From positions 60,918-124,917 of the forward strand of contig JAKCPI010016693.1 in NCBI GenBank assembly GCA_023213315.1: 64,000 bases of DNA, read 5' to 3'. Numbering within the stretch: position 1 is the stretch's first letter; the number at the start of each line of letters is the position of its first letter. Origin of the DNA: Euborellia annulipes (taxonomy: Eukaryota > Arthropoda > Insecta > Dermaptera > Anisolabididae). Under the pieces are notes generated by a model, which saw only the letters and a list, made by a program, of their open reading frames with translations, did no database searches and had not been told where the DNA came from. Shown here piece after piece: positions 24,004 to 35,902 of this stretch. The position numbers and the translations under genes are program-made.

Positions 24004-25916
24004 CACATAACTTTATTTGTAGATTTTTCAACCGATATAACGCCTAGACATATTTAATACAAAAATTTGATGGAGGATACATGTGTAAAAATCTTTTGTG
24101 TCTTGTGTATTTTGTATGCAAAATAATTTATGGAGAAAAGTAGACAGAAACACCTAAAAAAAAAAATACATATTTAGTTTTAATATATTGAAAATTTTAT
24201 TTATAGTTTTTAATGCTAGAATATTGAGTAAATTTAAAGTAGAAATATTTTTATTTCTCTTTCTTCGTTTAAAGATCAATAGAAAATCCTTTCTATTCAA
24301 TTGAAATCCTGTATTTTGAAAACGAAGCAATATTTGAAGATGATACTCCGCCCTTATTTATTTATTTAGTGATTGAATCATCTGTATGCATGTGTGTTTG
24401 TATGTGATAGATTCCAATTTGCTTTCACTCACACAGAGGAGAGAGAGAAAGAGAAGAGAATTTGAATTTCACACTTTGATTCATTCATTCATTTATTGAT
24501 TCAATCCGATCACCAAATATAAAAAAAAATCCTTTCGTAGGTCCATCTCCTTGAAAAGCTTTTACAGGATCAGGACACAATGTCCTTCTTAACCCTTGCT
24601 CTGACATTATCAGTCTTCCACCCCGGAATCTCTCCGATTCTGCTTGAACTAAAATTCACAAGAGAAAGAAAAATATTTCTTAGAATTATATCCATAATTC
24701 TCTTTATATTTACAAAAGATTAGATTAAATTCAAACCATTTCTAGGCCTAGAAATTCTACTTATTCACGGTCACACTTTGCTGGCCCTGTTCTAATAGTT
24801 AGGCTGTAGAACAACAACTAAAAGAAAATTGGGTCTTTTTCTTAAAGAATCTCTTTTTCTCCAAATGGAGTTCGATTTAAATTTTTTTTTACGATTCGAC
24901 AATACAATTTATGGGTCATAATTCGTGAAGGGTCTGTTTTGATGAGTTCGTTAAAATATAATTAAATCAACAACGTTTAGTCTAATTCCGTTTGCGCTTC
25001 TGTCCACTTTTAAGAGCTGGAATAAATATAAATTTTAGGACGACACTAAGGCCTTTTAATAGATTTCTATTAAAAGAGGATCTAATCTCAAAACCCACAT
25101 TACAACTCTTTTAAGAAAAGTTAAGAAAAATCGATATTTTTGAACTTTTTCTCAAGCTTTTGATGCTCAGTTGAAGAGAAAGGGCAGAGGAAATTTTTCA
25201 TTTTATAAAAATATTTAGTATGTAGATATTATATCAGTTGGGTCATTTGGGGGGGGGGGGCATGGGGCATTTGACCCCCCCCCAAGGTCTTTGATTTTTA
25301 TAAAATTCTAGGGCCTATATTATTCTTAAATAAAATATTTCAAAATATATCTACGAGTATATAAACTGTACAAAATTAAACAATTAATTAAATTAAATAT
25401 CTTTTGGCCAAATTTGAGTACCTATTTGTAAGTAAATATTAAGAAAAAAAAGAAGAAATTTGCCCCCCCCCCCTAAGAAAAAGTTGAAATGACACCACTC
25501 TACAGTATTATATGATTTTTAACTTGAGATTAAATTAACTAATAACAGTTTTAGCAATGAGCATAATTTATTGTTTAATTACTTACAATTGTTAGTTGGT
25601 CTTCAAAAAAGGGGTTACCCAAAATTTTTTTTTCATATTTTGTAAAAAGGTGAATTTTCTAATTATTTCAATGTGAGATTCACTAGAAAAAAAAAAAACT
25701 CCATTTATAGAATAAATTTAATAATGATTCGAATTTCTAAAGGACAGTCTTCAGTTACCGTAATATGGCTCTTTAACACTTGGGACAAAATGTTTTAAAT
25801 TGTTTTTAACCCTCTATTCTACCTCTTCCTGGCTCTATTAAATTATATAAGTAGCCTTTAATTTAAAAGAGATCTGTGTTTTATTAATCCGTTTTTGTTG
25901 GTTTGTTTGTTTGTAG

Positions 25917-26196
25917 CGAGCGCTTGGGGCATTTCGCTGCTACTTTGGCCTCCATGGATCTACGCGTGGCCGTACATCGAGGGAATGCGTACAGTTCCCG
26001 ATAATCAGTGCTACATCCAATTCATAGAGACCAATCATTATATCACATTCGGGACTGCGATTGCTGCATTTTACTTTCCTGTTACGATCATGTCCTTCCT
26101 ATACTGGCGAATCTGGCGAGAAACGGAAAAACGTCAGAAGGATTTACCGAATTTACAAGCGGGCAAGAAGGATAGCAGCAAACGCAGCAACTCCAG
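25917..26196 (+). CDS. mAChR-A: Muscarinic acetylcholine receptor A-type, internal exon (TM4, ECL2, TM5, start of ICL3)
   Basis: This exon encodes part of a plasma-membrane G-protein-coupled receptor for acetylcholine. The frame opens with two bases completing a split codon, then [20 protein letters not shown] (TM4), an extracellular loop with the conserved disulphide Cys (DNQCYIQF), and TM5 with the orthosteric signature [12 protein letters not shown]. That includes the two Thr and the Ala that line the acetylcholine pocket in muscarinic receptors, plus the TM5 Pro. It then runs into the basic start of ICL3 ([20 protein letters not shown], then KDSSKRSNS). The acceptor is a T-rich tract ending ttgtag at 25916. 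The exon ends CTCCAG before gtagtg, leaving two bases (AG) that the C opening the 42081 exon completes to Ser. As I recall the family, insect mAChR-A is nearly identical here, and the intact pocket favours A-type over the divergent B-type. The upstream exons (TM1-TM3, DRY) were not found. A second donor lies 3 nt downstream. Confidence 0.97.
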
Positions 26197-26611
26197 GTAG
26201 TGAGTAGCTTTCTTCCTATGCGAGTTACTGCCCGCACTTGCAGAGGATTCCATCACCCTCACACCACCCAGCAGCCGGGGCCGGGCATCACCGCTAGCCA
26301 CCTCACTTGCTTTTTATTTTATTCATCCCTTCTATTAGTACCATATATCAACATGAGTATCTGCTAATTTATAAAACCATAATTTTAGTTTGAATAGACA
26401 GTTTGTCATTCGAATATCTCTTCTATCTCTGTCAGCCGACCCGCGTGTTCGCCATCGCTCTCTTTATTTGCTTCTTTTTTAATTATTTTTCTCGATCTTG
26501 CTAGGGTATTAATTCTTGTACTTCAACAGGATCTTTAGGGTGCTTATCTAATACTACTGTATTTTTATTTATTTTACTGATTGAAACAAGGAAATGAGAT
26601 GACAATGTTAT

Positions 26612-26880
26612 CAGTGGCGTAGCGAGCTTAACTCGCGCCCGGGGCACAATACCCCCCCCCCCCGATTCGAAAACCATATAATATTATATGTAAAGTATAC
26701 AAAATTATTATATTACACTGGCACTAAATTTAAAATTTTTTTTCCAGAAATCAATTATTATAAAAAAAAAATATCCAGTAATTTTTTGTTTTTGTTTATG
26801 CGGACCATTTGGCGCCCCTTTGTGAGTAGCGCCCGGGGCATGATGACCCCTCTTGCCCCCCCCCCCTTGCTACGCCACTG
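26612..26880. mobile_element. hAT-type MITE, 8-bp TSD
   Basis: CAGTGGCGTAGCGAG at the left and CTTGCTACGCCACTG at the right, with TSD AATGTTAT/AGTGTTAT. It lies 416 bp after the receptor exon and has poly-C runs internally. Confidence 0.85.
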
Positions 26881-27690
26881 AGTGTTATGCGTTTATTTTT
26901 TTAAATATTTTTGGTGACAGCAAAATATTTTGTTTGTTGGTGTCTCTTTTCTTTCAGCCTCCGTCGATTCTTCCCTTGCATTTTCATTTTATAAATTCAA
27001 AATTGATACTTTCCTGCTTTGAATTTTAGGATTTTATTTTGCCGGCGATGGAAATTTTCATTAGTTAGTTATTTGGTCTTTTTTGCATTGCAGTATATCG
27101 GCTCATTTCTTGGGAATATCTTTATTTTCCCCTGTGAAGTTTATTTTTTTATTTCATTTTTACGTCACTTGGCTACCTTTTTGATTTTAGAGTACAATTA
27201 TATTTCATATTAAATAAGTATCAATGATTCGGCGGCCGTTCACCTCTCTTGTTTCTGAGAGGCCAACTACACCAAATTCCGCACACGTGGCGTTGTTTAA
27301 TTACAATCTCGTTAGCTGTTCCTCTTATGCCTAGATCAGGACCGTCGGCTTCTTTTTAGAAATATTTAATTTCACTGATATGGCGTGTGAACGCGTAATC
27401 TTTATCTGCGCACTACAATTTCACTACCAAATAATTTGTATTAGTGAGTTGGTTGAAGCTTATGATCTCAGATAATTATAGCCTGGATGGGTATAAGCTT
27501 TTTGATGTGATCCTATTCATCGGGATGGTGAATAGGTAGCCTCTAAATAGATTTTCGATTTTTATATAGAGATATAATGACTCTTCACACTTCAACACTT
27601 TGTCCTTTAATAGACTGTCACGTTTGTTGAACCAATCGCCTGTTTGCAAAAATATACATGTGCACAAGACTCTTGTATCTTATTTAGATA

Positions 27691-27812
27691 CAGTCTCGAC
27701 TCTCGATAATTCGAAATCCAAGGGACCTCAAGAAAAATTCGAATTATCGAGTTAAATTTGAATTATCAAAAGGAAAAAAAAATTCGAATTATTAAGAGTT
27801 TTTATTATATTT
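27691..27812. mobile_element. pogo/Tigger-like end
   Basis: TA followed by CAGTCTCGACTCTCGATAAT, then ttcgaaatccaagggacc, and further ttcgaattatcgag-type repeats. This is typical of pogo-group ends. No transposase. Confidence 0.6.
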
Positions 27813-27827
27813 TTGAAAGGGGGCTCG

Positions 27828-28380
27828 CTGGTGTAGTGAGCTAGGGTGTCGGCTTCTATAAAGAAGATCCCTGTTCAAATCCTTGGCGTGCGGGATTTTT
27901 CATTAAATAAAAATATTTATTTAATGTAAACAAATCCTCAAGCAAGCCCTGGATTGGAATATAGGATCTCACCACAATAGCCCTCAGGCAACTCTACGAG
28001 GAGAGGGAGTTGCTGTGACATCCCGTCCTGTGGAAGGGACGTAAAGAAGGTTCCCTCTCAGTGATGCATTCTTCGAAAGGAGCAGGCTATCCGCCGGTGC
28101 TGAGGGAGTCCCTCCTCAACTAGAACATCCTCCCTAGCATAGAAGAGGTTGGATATAAGGAGCCGGTTGGAACCAGAAATAAGGATTAGTTCGCTAGCTA
28201 GAGACGAAAGCAGGAGGAGGAGTTAGAGATAGGGAATAATGTAACTTCACGGGGTGCCGGTAGATGGCTACGGCCAGAGGCCGGTTGGGTTTGAGGTGTG
28301 TCTTCGTACACGAAAGCACCTCGGGTAAATAAACGGGGATCCCAATAGGAATTTCAAATAATAATAATAATAATAACTAT
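27828..28380 (+). mobile_element. Long tRNA-headed SINE-like element
   Basis: The head ggctcgctggtgtagtgagc carries a B-box-like cctgttcaaatcc. A body of about 400 bp (gttgctgtgacatcccgtcc, gagttagagatagggaataa, ggccggttgggtttgaggtg) follows, ending in an (ATA)n tail at 28359-28378. The 3' 150 bp recur at 22075-22225. No ORF. It could also be a SINE joined to another retroelement's 3' end. Confidence 0.65.
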
Positions 28381-30824
28381 ATTTTTGAAAATATGTATAA
28401 GCCTCTAAGGACGGAAGATGGACAAATAATTTTCGTCAGCTTTGACATAGAAAGGCATTTCTATTATTTTGCTCCTTATCTTATCCTTCCTGGTTTCAAA
28501 CCTCTCTATTTATATTTTTTTACAATTCCTCAGCCTAAATATAATATGCAGATACTCATGTAATTTTCAAATCATTAAAGTTAAAAAAAAAAATTTCTCC
28601 CCCACTTCTTTTTTAGTTGATTTTTGTTTTTATTCTTTTAGTTAATCGGTTGACTCTTTAAATGTAATACAGCAGAAAGTTAATAACGATTAAATAATTC
28701 CACCCACGCACCGAGAGTGAGAGAGAGATGATTATTAACCAACTCTAATTGACACTAAATAATGTCCTAAAAATCATAATCGTTAAATTGCTAACTAACA
28801 TTTGCATAATGGCATCGATATTTATGCATGGAGTAAGTGTTGCTAAATGCATGTGCGTTTGTGTTTAATAGTAAAAATAAAATGGTAGTTTAGTAATTAA
28901 AATCATTATTTTGCATGCACAGTATTTATATATAATAATTTCTTTTTTACTTAAAAAATTGATTTTAATTTAATTAAAATAAAATAGTATACTGTATAGC
29001 TATATGAAGGTTAAATAATTTTAGAAACATTAGTGAAGTCCTAGACTGGGCAGGTTGGCATTTCTAGAAATTCAATTCTCATTCTTCTTTAAATATAAAA
29101 TACCAAATTTTTTTGTCATATAAACATCGTACATATTATTGATAGCCAAATTAATTTATCGATCAAGACGGGAAACGAGCAAACCCGTTTAAGCCAGACC
29201 GGTAACACTACAAGACCATTTTCCAACTACATTTGCCTCTAATAAAGGGAGAAGGCCCCGCCCATGGCTATTTTCATCTTTGAAATCCCAGAATGCGGTA
29301 GCGTTATAATTAATTTTAAATTAGCTTCGTAAGTTTATTTCATTCATCAGGTAGGGGTTTTAAAGCCACCCAACATACAGCTCACGACAACGGGTTGCCA
29401 GACTTCCAGGGACTAACTCAATCTAGATTTTATTGTTTTGTAATTTAATAGTCGTATTCTTAATGAGAATTTCTGACATTTTATTATATTTTTGGAATTT
29501 TACGCTCATCTTTTTATTTTTTCTTGTTAGTGTAGTATCGTTTATAGATTAGGTCAATTTACTAATTATTGGTTCGCCATTTTAGAACCGATTATCGGGA
29601 ATGTTAGGTAAATTTTGATCTCAAAGTATTCAGAGGAATATAATATCTTTATGATGATAAATAATTATTAATAATAATATTAATAATATTTTATTTCTAA
29701 ATAATTATTAAATATTTTGTTTAGTCGCCTAGATATGTATGGAAAGTGTAAAATATTTGCCTCGCTATTTTAATAGATATTTTATTTTCTTCTTTACAAA
29801 TTACAATAAAATAATTTTTCTCAATATTAAATTTAAGAATCTGCTGATTAGATGCAGATGACCAACAATAATGATTCAAATTGGCTGGAGATCCCGGGAT
29901 CTACTCCTGGGCGCCAAAAGGTCACTTGACCCCCAGAAAAGAAATATAGCTACTCAGCAAATATGAATATATTTTTTCAGCTATTTATTCTTTTTAGATT
30001 TTTCGAAAAATCGCTAATGATGTTCTCTGCTACACTAGTCAAAGCACTAAACATTTTATTTCATTAACCAAAAAAAATTATAAAAGAGTGAAAATTTTAC
30101 CCATAAAATAAATACAGTATTTAAATTGAATTTGTTCCTATGAATATGTTAATATTTTATTAAAATATATTTTGAAGAATAAAAAAAGATTTTCATAGTA
30201 ATAATAAATTGAATGATATTTGTCACGTCATTGATATTGTAATTTTTGAAAAACGGAAATGAGATAAAGAGACTCGTTTGATGTTGTTAATATTTTGATT
30301 GACACCAATAAATTTCTCTCATCAATTATTTTCAATTATATTTTATAATTCAAAGTTAAAGCAAAACTTTATTCAATTTCATGGAAATAGATTAAAGAAA
30401 GAAAGAAGAGGGATAAAATGAACTAAATCACTTCAAAAGTGGAAGCCTATTAGAAAAGTTTTCACGCGATTTCATAAAATAAATTATCGAATAAGTAAAA
30501 AGTATAGAAAATCGCTTATAAATAAAATTTTTGGTAATTAGGCCTATATCATGTTAATAATTTATACTTATGTCATAAACACTAATCTACCCTGGCAGAA
30601 TTTATGTACAATAATTCGAATTTCGTCTTGTTGCTCGGCTCTAGCTAGATCGTACCGAGGAATTAAATTGTTATACATGAAATTATCTTCATCTCAATAA
30701 TGATCACTTCAATTGTTTTTTTTAGTAGTCATAATTTTTAAAGAATATTCTATTCTATGTTTAAAATAACATTTGAACAATTGTGAAGAGTGGAAATGTT
30801 ATTTTGTATTTTATTTTATTTATC

Positions 30825-30990
30825 GGAAGGCTATTTAGACCCGATCCCTATTTATTTCAATTGAGTGGTTGCCAATTCAAGTGAAATACATTTTTATCAC
30901 GAGTCAGAAACTCCTGACCTTTAGCACAAGGGGCAAGAACTACAGAGAAAACACAAAGAAATTTAATTTTTTTTAAGTCTTTTTGGCATC
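30825..30990 (-). mobile_element. SINE 3' tail
   Basis: ggctatttagacccgatccc with tgagtggttgccaattcaag, and aagtctttttggcatcta at 30975. Two tail pieces lie close together. Confidence 0.55.
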
Positions 30991-31234
30991 TATAGACCAG
31001 GTATGTGCAACCTACTTCTCGCGGGCCGAATCCGACTTTTCCAAACATCATTGGATCCTAAAATTATTTCCGTTAAAGATAATGTTAATAGAGAAATAGG
31101 TATTGAGAAATCCGTTAGAAATAAAATCGCTTTTAAACTCTTCTTTTTAAATAGCTAATTAAATAATTTGATTATTAGTTTTTATTATTAATTTATATTG
31201 ATAGAATTTCTTGAGTTGAATGACTGTAGATATT

Positions 31235-31667
31235 CAAATTGGATAAAAGAACGGGAGCCTTCCCGGGAAACAGCAGCCAGGATAAATAAAAAATTTTATA
31301 TTTCTTTGCCGACGATTCGGGTGCTAGTCGCACTCATCCTCAGGGCAAGCATACTAATTGTCAAAATTTAGTACAGGTTATGCGGTACTTAAATTAATTT
31401 CATGCTATTTGCTATTTGGATGTGGTGACAGTAAAAACGTTTTGTGATAAGTTTTATTATTGTACATATCATAGATGCTAGACACGAATAAATACATGTA
31501 TAAGCATGAAATTAATTTTAAGTACCGCATAACGTGTACTAAATTTTGACACTTTTGCTTGCCCGGATGAGTGCGACTAGCACCCGAAACGTCTGAAAAA
31601 AATATAAAATTTTTTATTTATCCTGGCTGCTGTTTCCCGGGAAGGCTCCAGTTCTTTTATCCAATTT
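31235..31667. repeat. Long imperfect inverted repeat with two hammerhead-like cores
   Basis: Left arm aaattggataaaagaacggg onward (31235) pairs with the right arm ending cttttatccaattt (31667). The arms continue through cagcagccaggataaataaa and the gcggtacttaaattaattt block. The loop lies near 31425-31500. Confidence 0.85.
31310..31343 (-). ncRNA. Hammerhead-like motif, one core change
   Basis: The - strand CTGAGGA is followed by a stem (GTGC/GCAC) and GAAT-CGTC in place of GAAA-CGTC. The opposite arm (31561-31593, + strand) keeps GAAACGTC but has lost CTGA. The ancestral arm was probably complete. Confidence 0.45.
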
Positions 31668-31746
31668 AATTTATATTAATTAAAAGCTACCTCCCTTGCC
31701 ACGCCCACACGAAACTACTCTAAAATGGTAGTACAATAAGTAAGTA

Positions 31747-31957
31747 CAGTGAGGGACAATATTAAGTTCCACCGATGCGTTTTCTACTTGTGGTTATTTC
31801 ATTGTTTAAAAAAAAATATTATATATTTTTTAATGGAAACTTTCATGGTCCAAACCGAAAAAAATTTCCAATAAAGATTTTCATTTTCTTTTATAAAAAC
31901 AATTAAATAATCACAAGTAGAAAACGCATGGGTGGGACTTTAAATTGACCCTCACTT
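31747..31957. mobile_element. Tc1/mariner-type MITE, sister of the 6962 copy
   Basis: It has the same TIR and subterminal repeats, flanked by TA. The interior is in the opposite orientation to the 6962 copy. The right end has decayed (CTCACTT). Confidence 0.82.
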
Positions 31958-32106
31958 TACATTAATTTGTCAATTTAAACGTTTTTTTTTTTGCTATATT
32001 TGTATATGCTTAGTTACTTCGACTAGCTTAATCTTTCTAATTTATAATCCTGCCCATAGTCCTGTAAAGATTCCACATGCCTACTTTAAACAATCCACAA
32101 ATATTT

Positions 32107-32790
32107 TACTTTCTCTTACCTATGTATATATGTAATATATATATAGAGAGAAAGTATTGGTTTCATGTCAAAAATTCGATGTCGAGATTTTGATGGATCT
32201 TCACGTTTTGAGGTCCCCTGAATCCAAAAAAGTGGTTTTCGGACATGGTCTGTCTGTGGGTGGGTGGGTGGGTGGGTGGGTGGGTGGTGTGTGTGTGTGT
32301 TCAATTTTAAGCATGAAGGAATTGAGCTATGAGGTTGAAATTTTATATTTAAGTTAAACAACCCCCGGGACCGGAAAAAATAAGCTTTAATCAAAATCGG
32401 CCAAAGAGTACTAGTACTTTACTGATGTACTTTTTCAGTTTTTTTCGATTTTCTCAAAATTTGCTCCAACGATTTTTTTTAAAATTCAAAAATCAATTAT
32501 TTTTTAGATGCTCTTTAAAATGTATATTCTCATTTTGCGATTGAAATCTTCTGAAGACCACTTTACTCTTGTATTTCATAGGAAAGATAGGAGAAATGGT
32601 TGCCATGGTAACAAAATATAAATATTTTCCCATACTTATAAATTTTACATCTGAATTCAAATATTCCCTACTGCCGGGAACTAAATACATGTCGACACAA
32701 AAAATCTGGTGTGACAAGCACAGTGCACAACTTTCGATTACCGAAGGTAAGAGAAAGTTGTGTGCTGTGCGCCAGTCACACCAGATTTTT
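32107..32790 (+). mobile_element. Family A element, complete copy
   Basis: The 5' hairpin is at 32107-32157. The microsatellite slot holds (GTGG)n followed by (TG)n at 32256-32300. The terminal palindrome is at 32698-32790, with right arm ggtaagagaaagttgtgtgc. Its sequence is close to the copy at 59162-59848, so it is probably a young copy. Confidence 0.93.
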
Positions 32791-34342
32791 AATTACAATT
32801 CAAATTATCCAGGCACATTTGAAATTTGAGTAGAGTTTCATGTTTTGTTTTCAAGAATCACAAATTTATCTATTAATATTGAATAAACCAGTGTTGTATT
32901 TCTGAATATTTTCTTGGAAACGATTTTTGGAATACTACATTTTTGGAAAAATTCATTCTACTCTCCGTTCTACCAAGTTTGTGGTTTAATGATTTTTTAT
33001 GTCTAACAATTTCGGTTCCGAGAAATCAATTTCGCTGAATACCCGCATACTTGGTAAAACATGTTTAATGTATGGTACAGTACTTTGAAACTGATCTCAA
33101 TGAACTGACTCCACTCTAAAAAGCCCAGTAAACTCAGCACGTGTAATTCCGAAATTAGGTTTTACTGTTAAAAAATCTGGAAACTAACTACGCAATGACA
33201 ATTTAGAATCTGATCTTTTCTCCCCATTGATGTATTATCCAATGGTGCAAAGGGTTCTGTTTTGCTTTCTTTAACTGCGCATTTGACCTCAGAATAATCA
33301 ATCGTGTTAACATTAATTTCTTATAGCTTTTTGGAGTATTTTATTTTTCTCCAGCAAATGGTTTACTAATAAAAGAGACATCAAAACGCTTTATAATTTC
33401 TAAATAAAATAAACCCATTAGGAGACAATGGCTCTATTGAGATAATAAAAACGACATCACTTGAAATCGATTTTGAAAAATTTATGAACAACCCGATCAG
33501 CAATGAATAATATTATGGAAATAATTTTTTTTTTTAAATAGTGATGAAGAAATTAAAACGAATTCAAGGAGGGGAAAATGAAACGGTTTACATACGTATT
33601 GCATATGCAAATGAGAGCAAGTATCGTTTTCCACTTGATGATAAACAAGAACGAAAAAAAAAAAAATAATCCAATTTTATTAAGTTAAGCCCTCGTCATA
33701 CCACGTGATCTGTTTCCCAGATTATCAGACATTAGGAATTGTTGTTTGTTTTTTCAATTAATTCCTTTATACCAACGAAATTTATTCAAATATTTTTAGG
33801 GCTTTAGAATTAATCAAAAAATTTATTTCAATTTAAAATTCAAATTGTTTATTAGGATTTTTTTATGTTTTATTATAAAGTATATGTTGTATTTTTATTA
33901 ACACATTTTATATCTGCTTTTTCTTAATATTTCATTTTGGTGACTGCAGACTTTAATTACACCTTCAAAGTATTATTAAATTTTTTATTGTTTCAATGGT
34001 AAAAGCAAACAATAATTCCTTCTCGTAACTCAGTTTTATTTCTTTCATTAATGTATTGTCAATATTCAAAGATGATGAAAAATTACGTAAATCTCTAGAA
34101 AGATTACAGTTAATAAAACATTTAAATTAATTTTAACGTCCACATCCATTCTGGCTTATTATTGAAATGGGAAAAGGTAAAATAAAATTTTAGACAAAAA
34201 TCTTTAAATCTATTATGAAATTTGTAGTTGCCGACAATTCAAATTAGTTTTTTTCTTCCTTTTTTATTAATTCTTTTAATTACTTTCTCCTATCTTATCT
34301 AAATTTGAAATTCTTCTGACATACGTTGTGATAGCTCTAGAG

Positions 34343-34695
34343 CAGTGGTTCCCAACCGGTGTGCCCCGGCGCCCAAGGGTGCCGCGAGAATGCCTAAGGG
34401 GTGCCGCGAGATAATTAGATGAAAAAAATAAAATAAAGAGGCGAAAAAATAAAGTTTTGTTAAAAAAAAGGTCAAATGATTAAAATGGAAGCGGCAAAAT
34501 TTTCCGTAGATCGGAAAAAATTAAGCTTTGCAAAAAAAGGTCAAATGATTTTCACGCAAGGGAAAAAAATTTGCCCCAGGGTGGAAAAAAATTTCGATTT
34601 GATAGGAAAAAAAAAAGGAAGGGTGCCGCTAGTGTGTAATATTATTCCCAACGCATCTTTGGGGTGCCGTGGACTTCAAAGGTTGGGAAACGCTG
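34343..34695. mobile_element. hAT-type MITE, exact 8-bp TSD CTCTAGAG
   Basis: CAGTGGTTCCCAACCGG at the left and GGTTGGGAAACGCTG at the right; TSD at 34335-34342 and 34696-34703. The short frame inside (near 34476) is a repeat shadow, not a transposase. Confidence 0.9.
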
Positions 34696-35060
34696 CTCTA
34701 GAGAGTAACTTTCATGGGAATGATACTGAGGTGGATCCTCGTTACCTTCCTTGGATAGATTTTAGTCATGTGGTGGATTTGAACCTTGGCCTCAGGATCA
34801 CAATCTTGACTGCTTTTTGGCTAATAAATTTGTAAATAAATTACCTATAATCTAAAAAAAAATTCTTCTATCATAGGCGTAGCTAGGATTTTTCTAGAGG
34901 GTGTTGGCTTGTTGGCTTGTTTTAAACCTACATTAATTTTGCTGTCTTTTAATATTTATTCCCACCCTCCTCACTTTAATGAAAAATTAATAAACTAAAT
35001 AAAAAAATAATAACAGGATTGAAAAGCAAGAAATGTTTTACAAAATACATTTTCTCTTTA

Positions 35061-35712
35061 AGGGCCGGTTGCTTTACTTCTAGTCAACTAGCAAACTTAA
35101 CCGATCAATAGCAAATCAAGAAAACGCTTAACTTTCGAGTTAAAAAAATGAGTTTTTTTTACATATAATTAGCTATCTGAGGTAAAAGGAAAGTTTTGTG
35201 AAGTCAGCAAGTTAATAAAGGCATCATTTATAAAAATTATAAAAAATTAAAATTAAATTTTTTTTTTTTTTTATTTAATTAAATGGCCGTCGGAAAACCC
35301 ATTTGGCCAATGGCAAAGTAAGTGTGTTTCAGATATAGGAACCCGAGAAAAAAAAATTTTAACCGGGGCATATATCTGACTTCTTATTCTCCGAGATCCT
35401 TATACACTGGTTCACAAATTGTAAATGTGACCAGCGATTCTGGTCTCGGTAAAAATAAATATTAAAAATTAAAATAATTAATTAAAGTTTATTTATTATT
35501 TTTTTTAGCAAAAATTTAAAAATTTCTAAAAAAAAAAAAAAAAAAAAATTCTAATTTCTTGCATTTGTTAAGTCTTAACCGAACTTAAAGGCTTAGCTAA
35601 CTTACTACGAACTCTTGTTTAATCATATAATTAGCTTAACTATAACTGAAAAGACTCGAAATTCTTATTCTATTAGGCTATCCGAGGGATAGAGCTGAAG
35701 CAACAGACTTTA
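35061..35712. mobile_element. Element X, second copy (empty site)
   Basis: The left end AGGGCCGGTTGCTTTACTTC follows TTA, and the right end is decayed (gaagcaacagacttta). It is homologous to 54712-55561 without the hAT. An unrelated insert of about 175 bp sits at 35283-35460. Confidence 0.68.
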
Positions 35713-35730
35713 AATCAAACATAGTTAAGT

Positions 35731-35902
35731 TATGAAAAACATAACCAAATATTTATTAATTTAAATAAGCGAAAAATGTAGGCACCGCCGAGTGTCGCAC
35801 CACTGTCTGTCGATTTACGCTCAACATGCCCTACTAATGGACCACAGTACCGCACATTTTTCGCTTATTTAAATTAATAAATACTTGGTTATATGATTTT
35901 CA
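35731..35902. repeat. Inverted repeat, about 50-bp arms
   Basis: tatgaaaaacataaccaa and ttaatttaaataagcgaaaa at the left are mirrored at 35850-35902. The GC-richer loop (35783-35849) has, on the - strand, a loosely tRNA-like pair of boxes (tggtccattagtaggg and ggtgcgacactc). No GAAAC motif. Confidence 0.8.

Larger units (their letters stand above)
1..25916 (+). other. Upstream side of the receptor exon: intron and/or 5' flank
   Basis: The T-rich acceptor at 25916 shows that at least the end of this region is intron. No TM1-TM3 exon was recognised, so the upstream exon lies beyond the window or is missed. Besides the listed elements, the stretches 1493-1984, 2300-2890, 7906-8026, 8256-10918, 11177-12040, 13868-15078, 16651-17385, 18521-19160, 20657-22074 and 23293-25230 show only AT-rich sequence, poly-G/C runs (for example 9187-9199) and weak repeats. 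10437-10713 may be a small MITE (ATAGAGCC inverted ends). 25245-25495 has a G-rich and C-rich pair with hAT-like ends. Confidence 0.5.

Noticed and set aside
34476..34835. 119-codon open frame on the + strand
   Set aside because: It overlaps a hAT MITE and its flank; it reads through the TIR and the target duplication and is not transposase-like.
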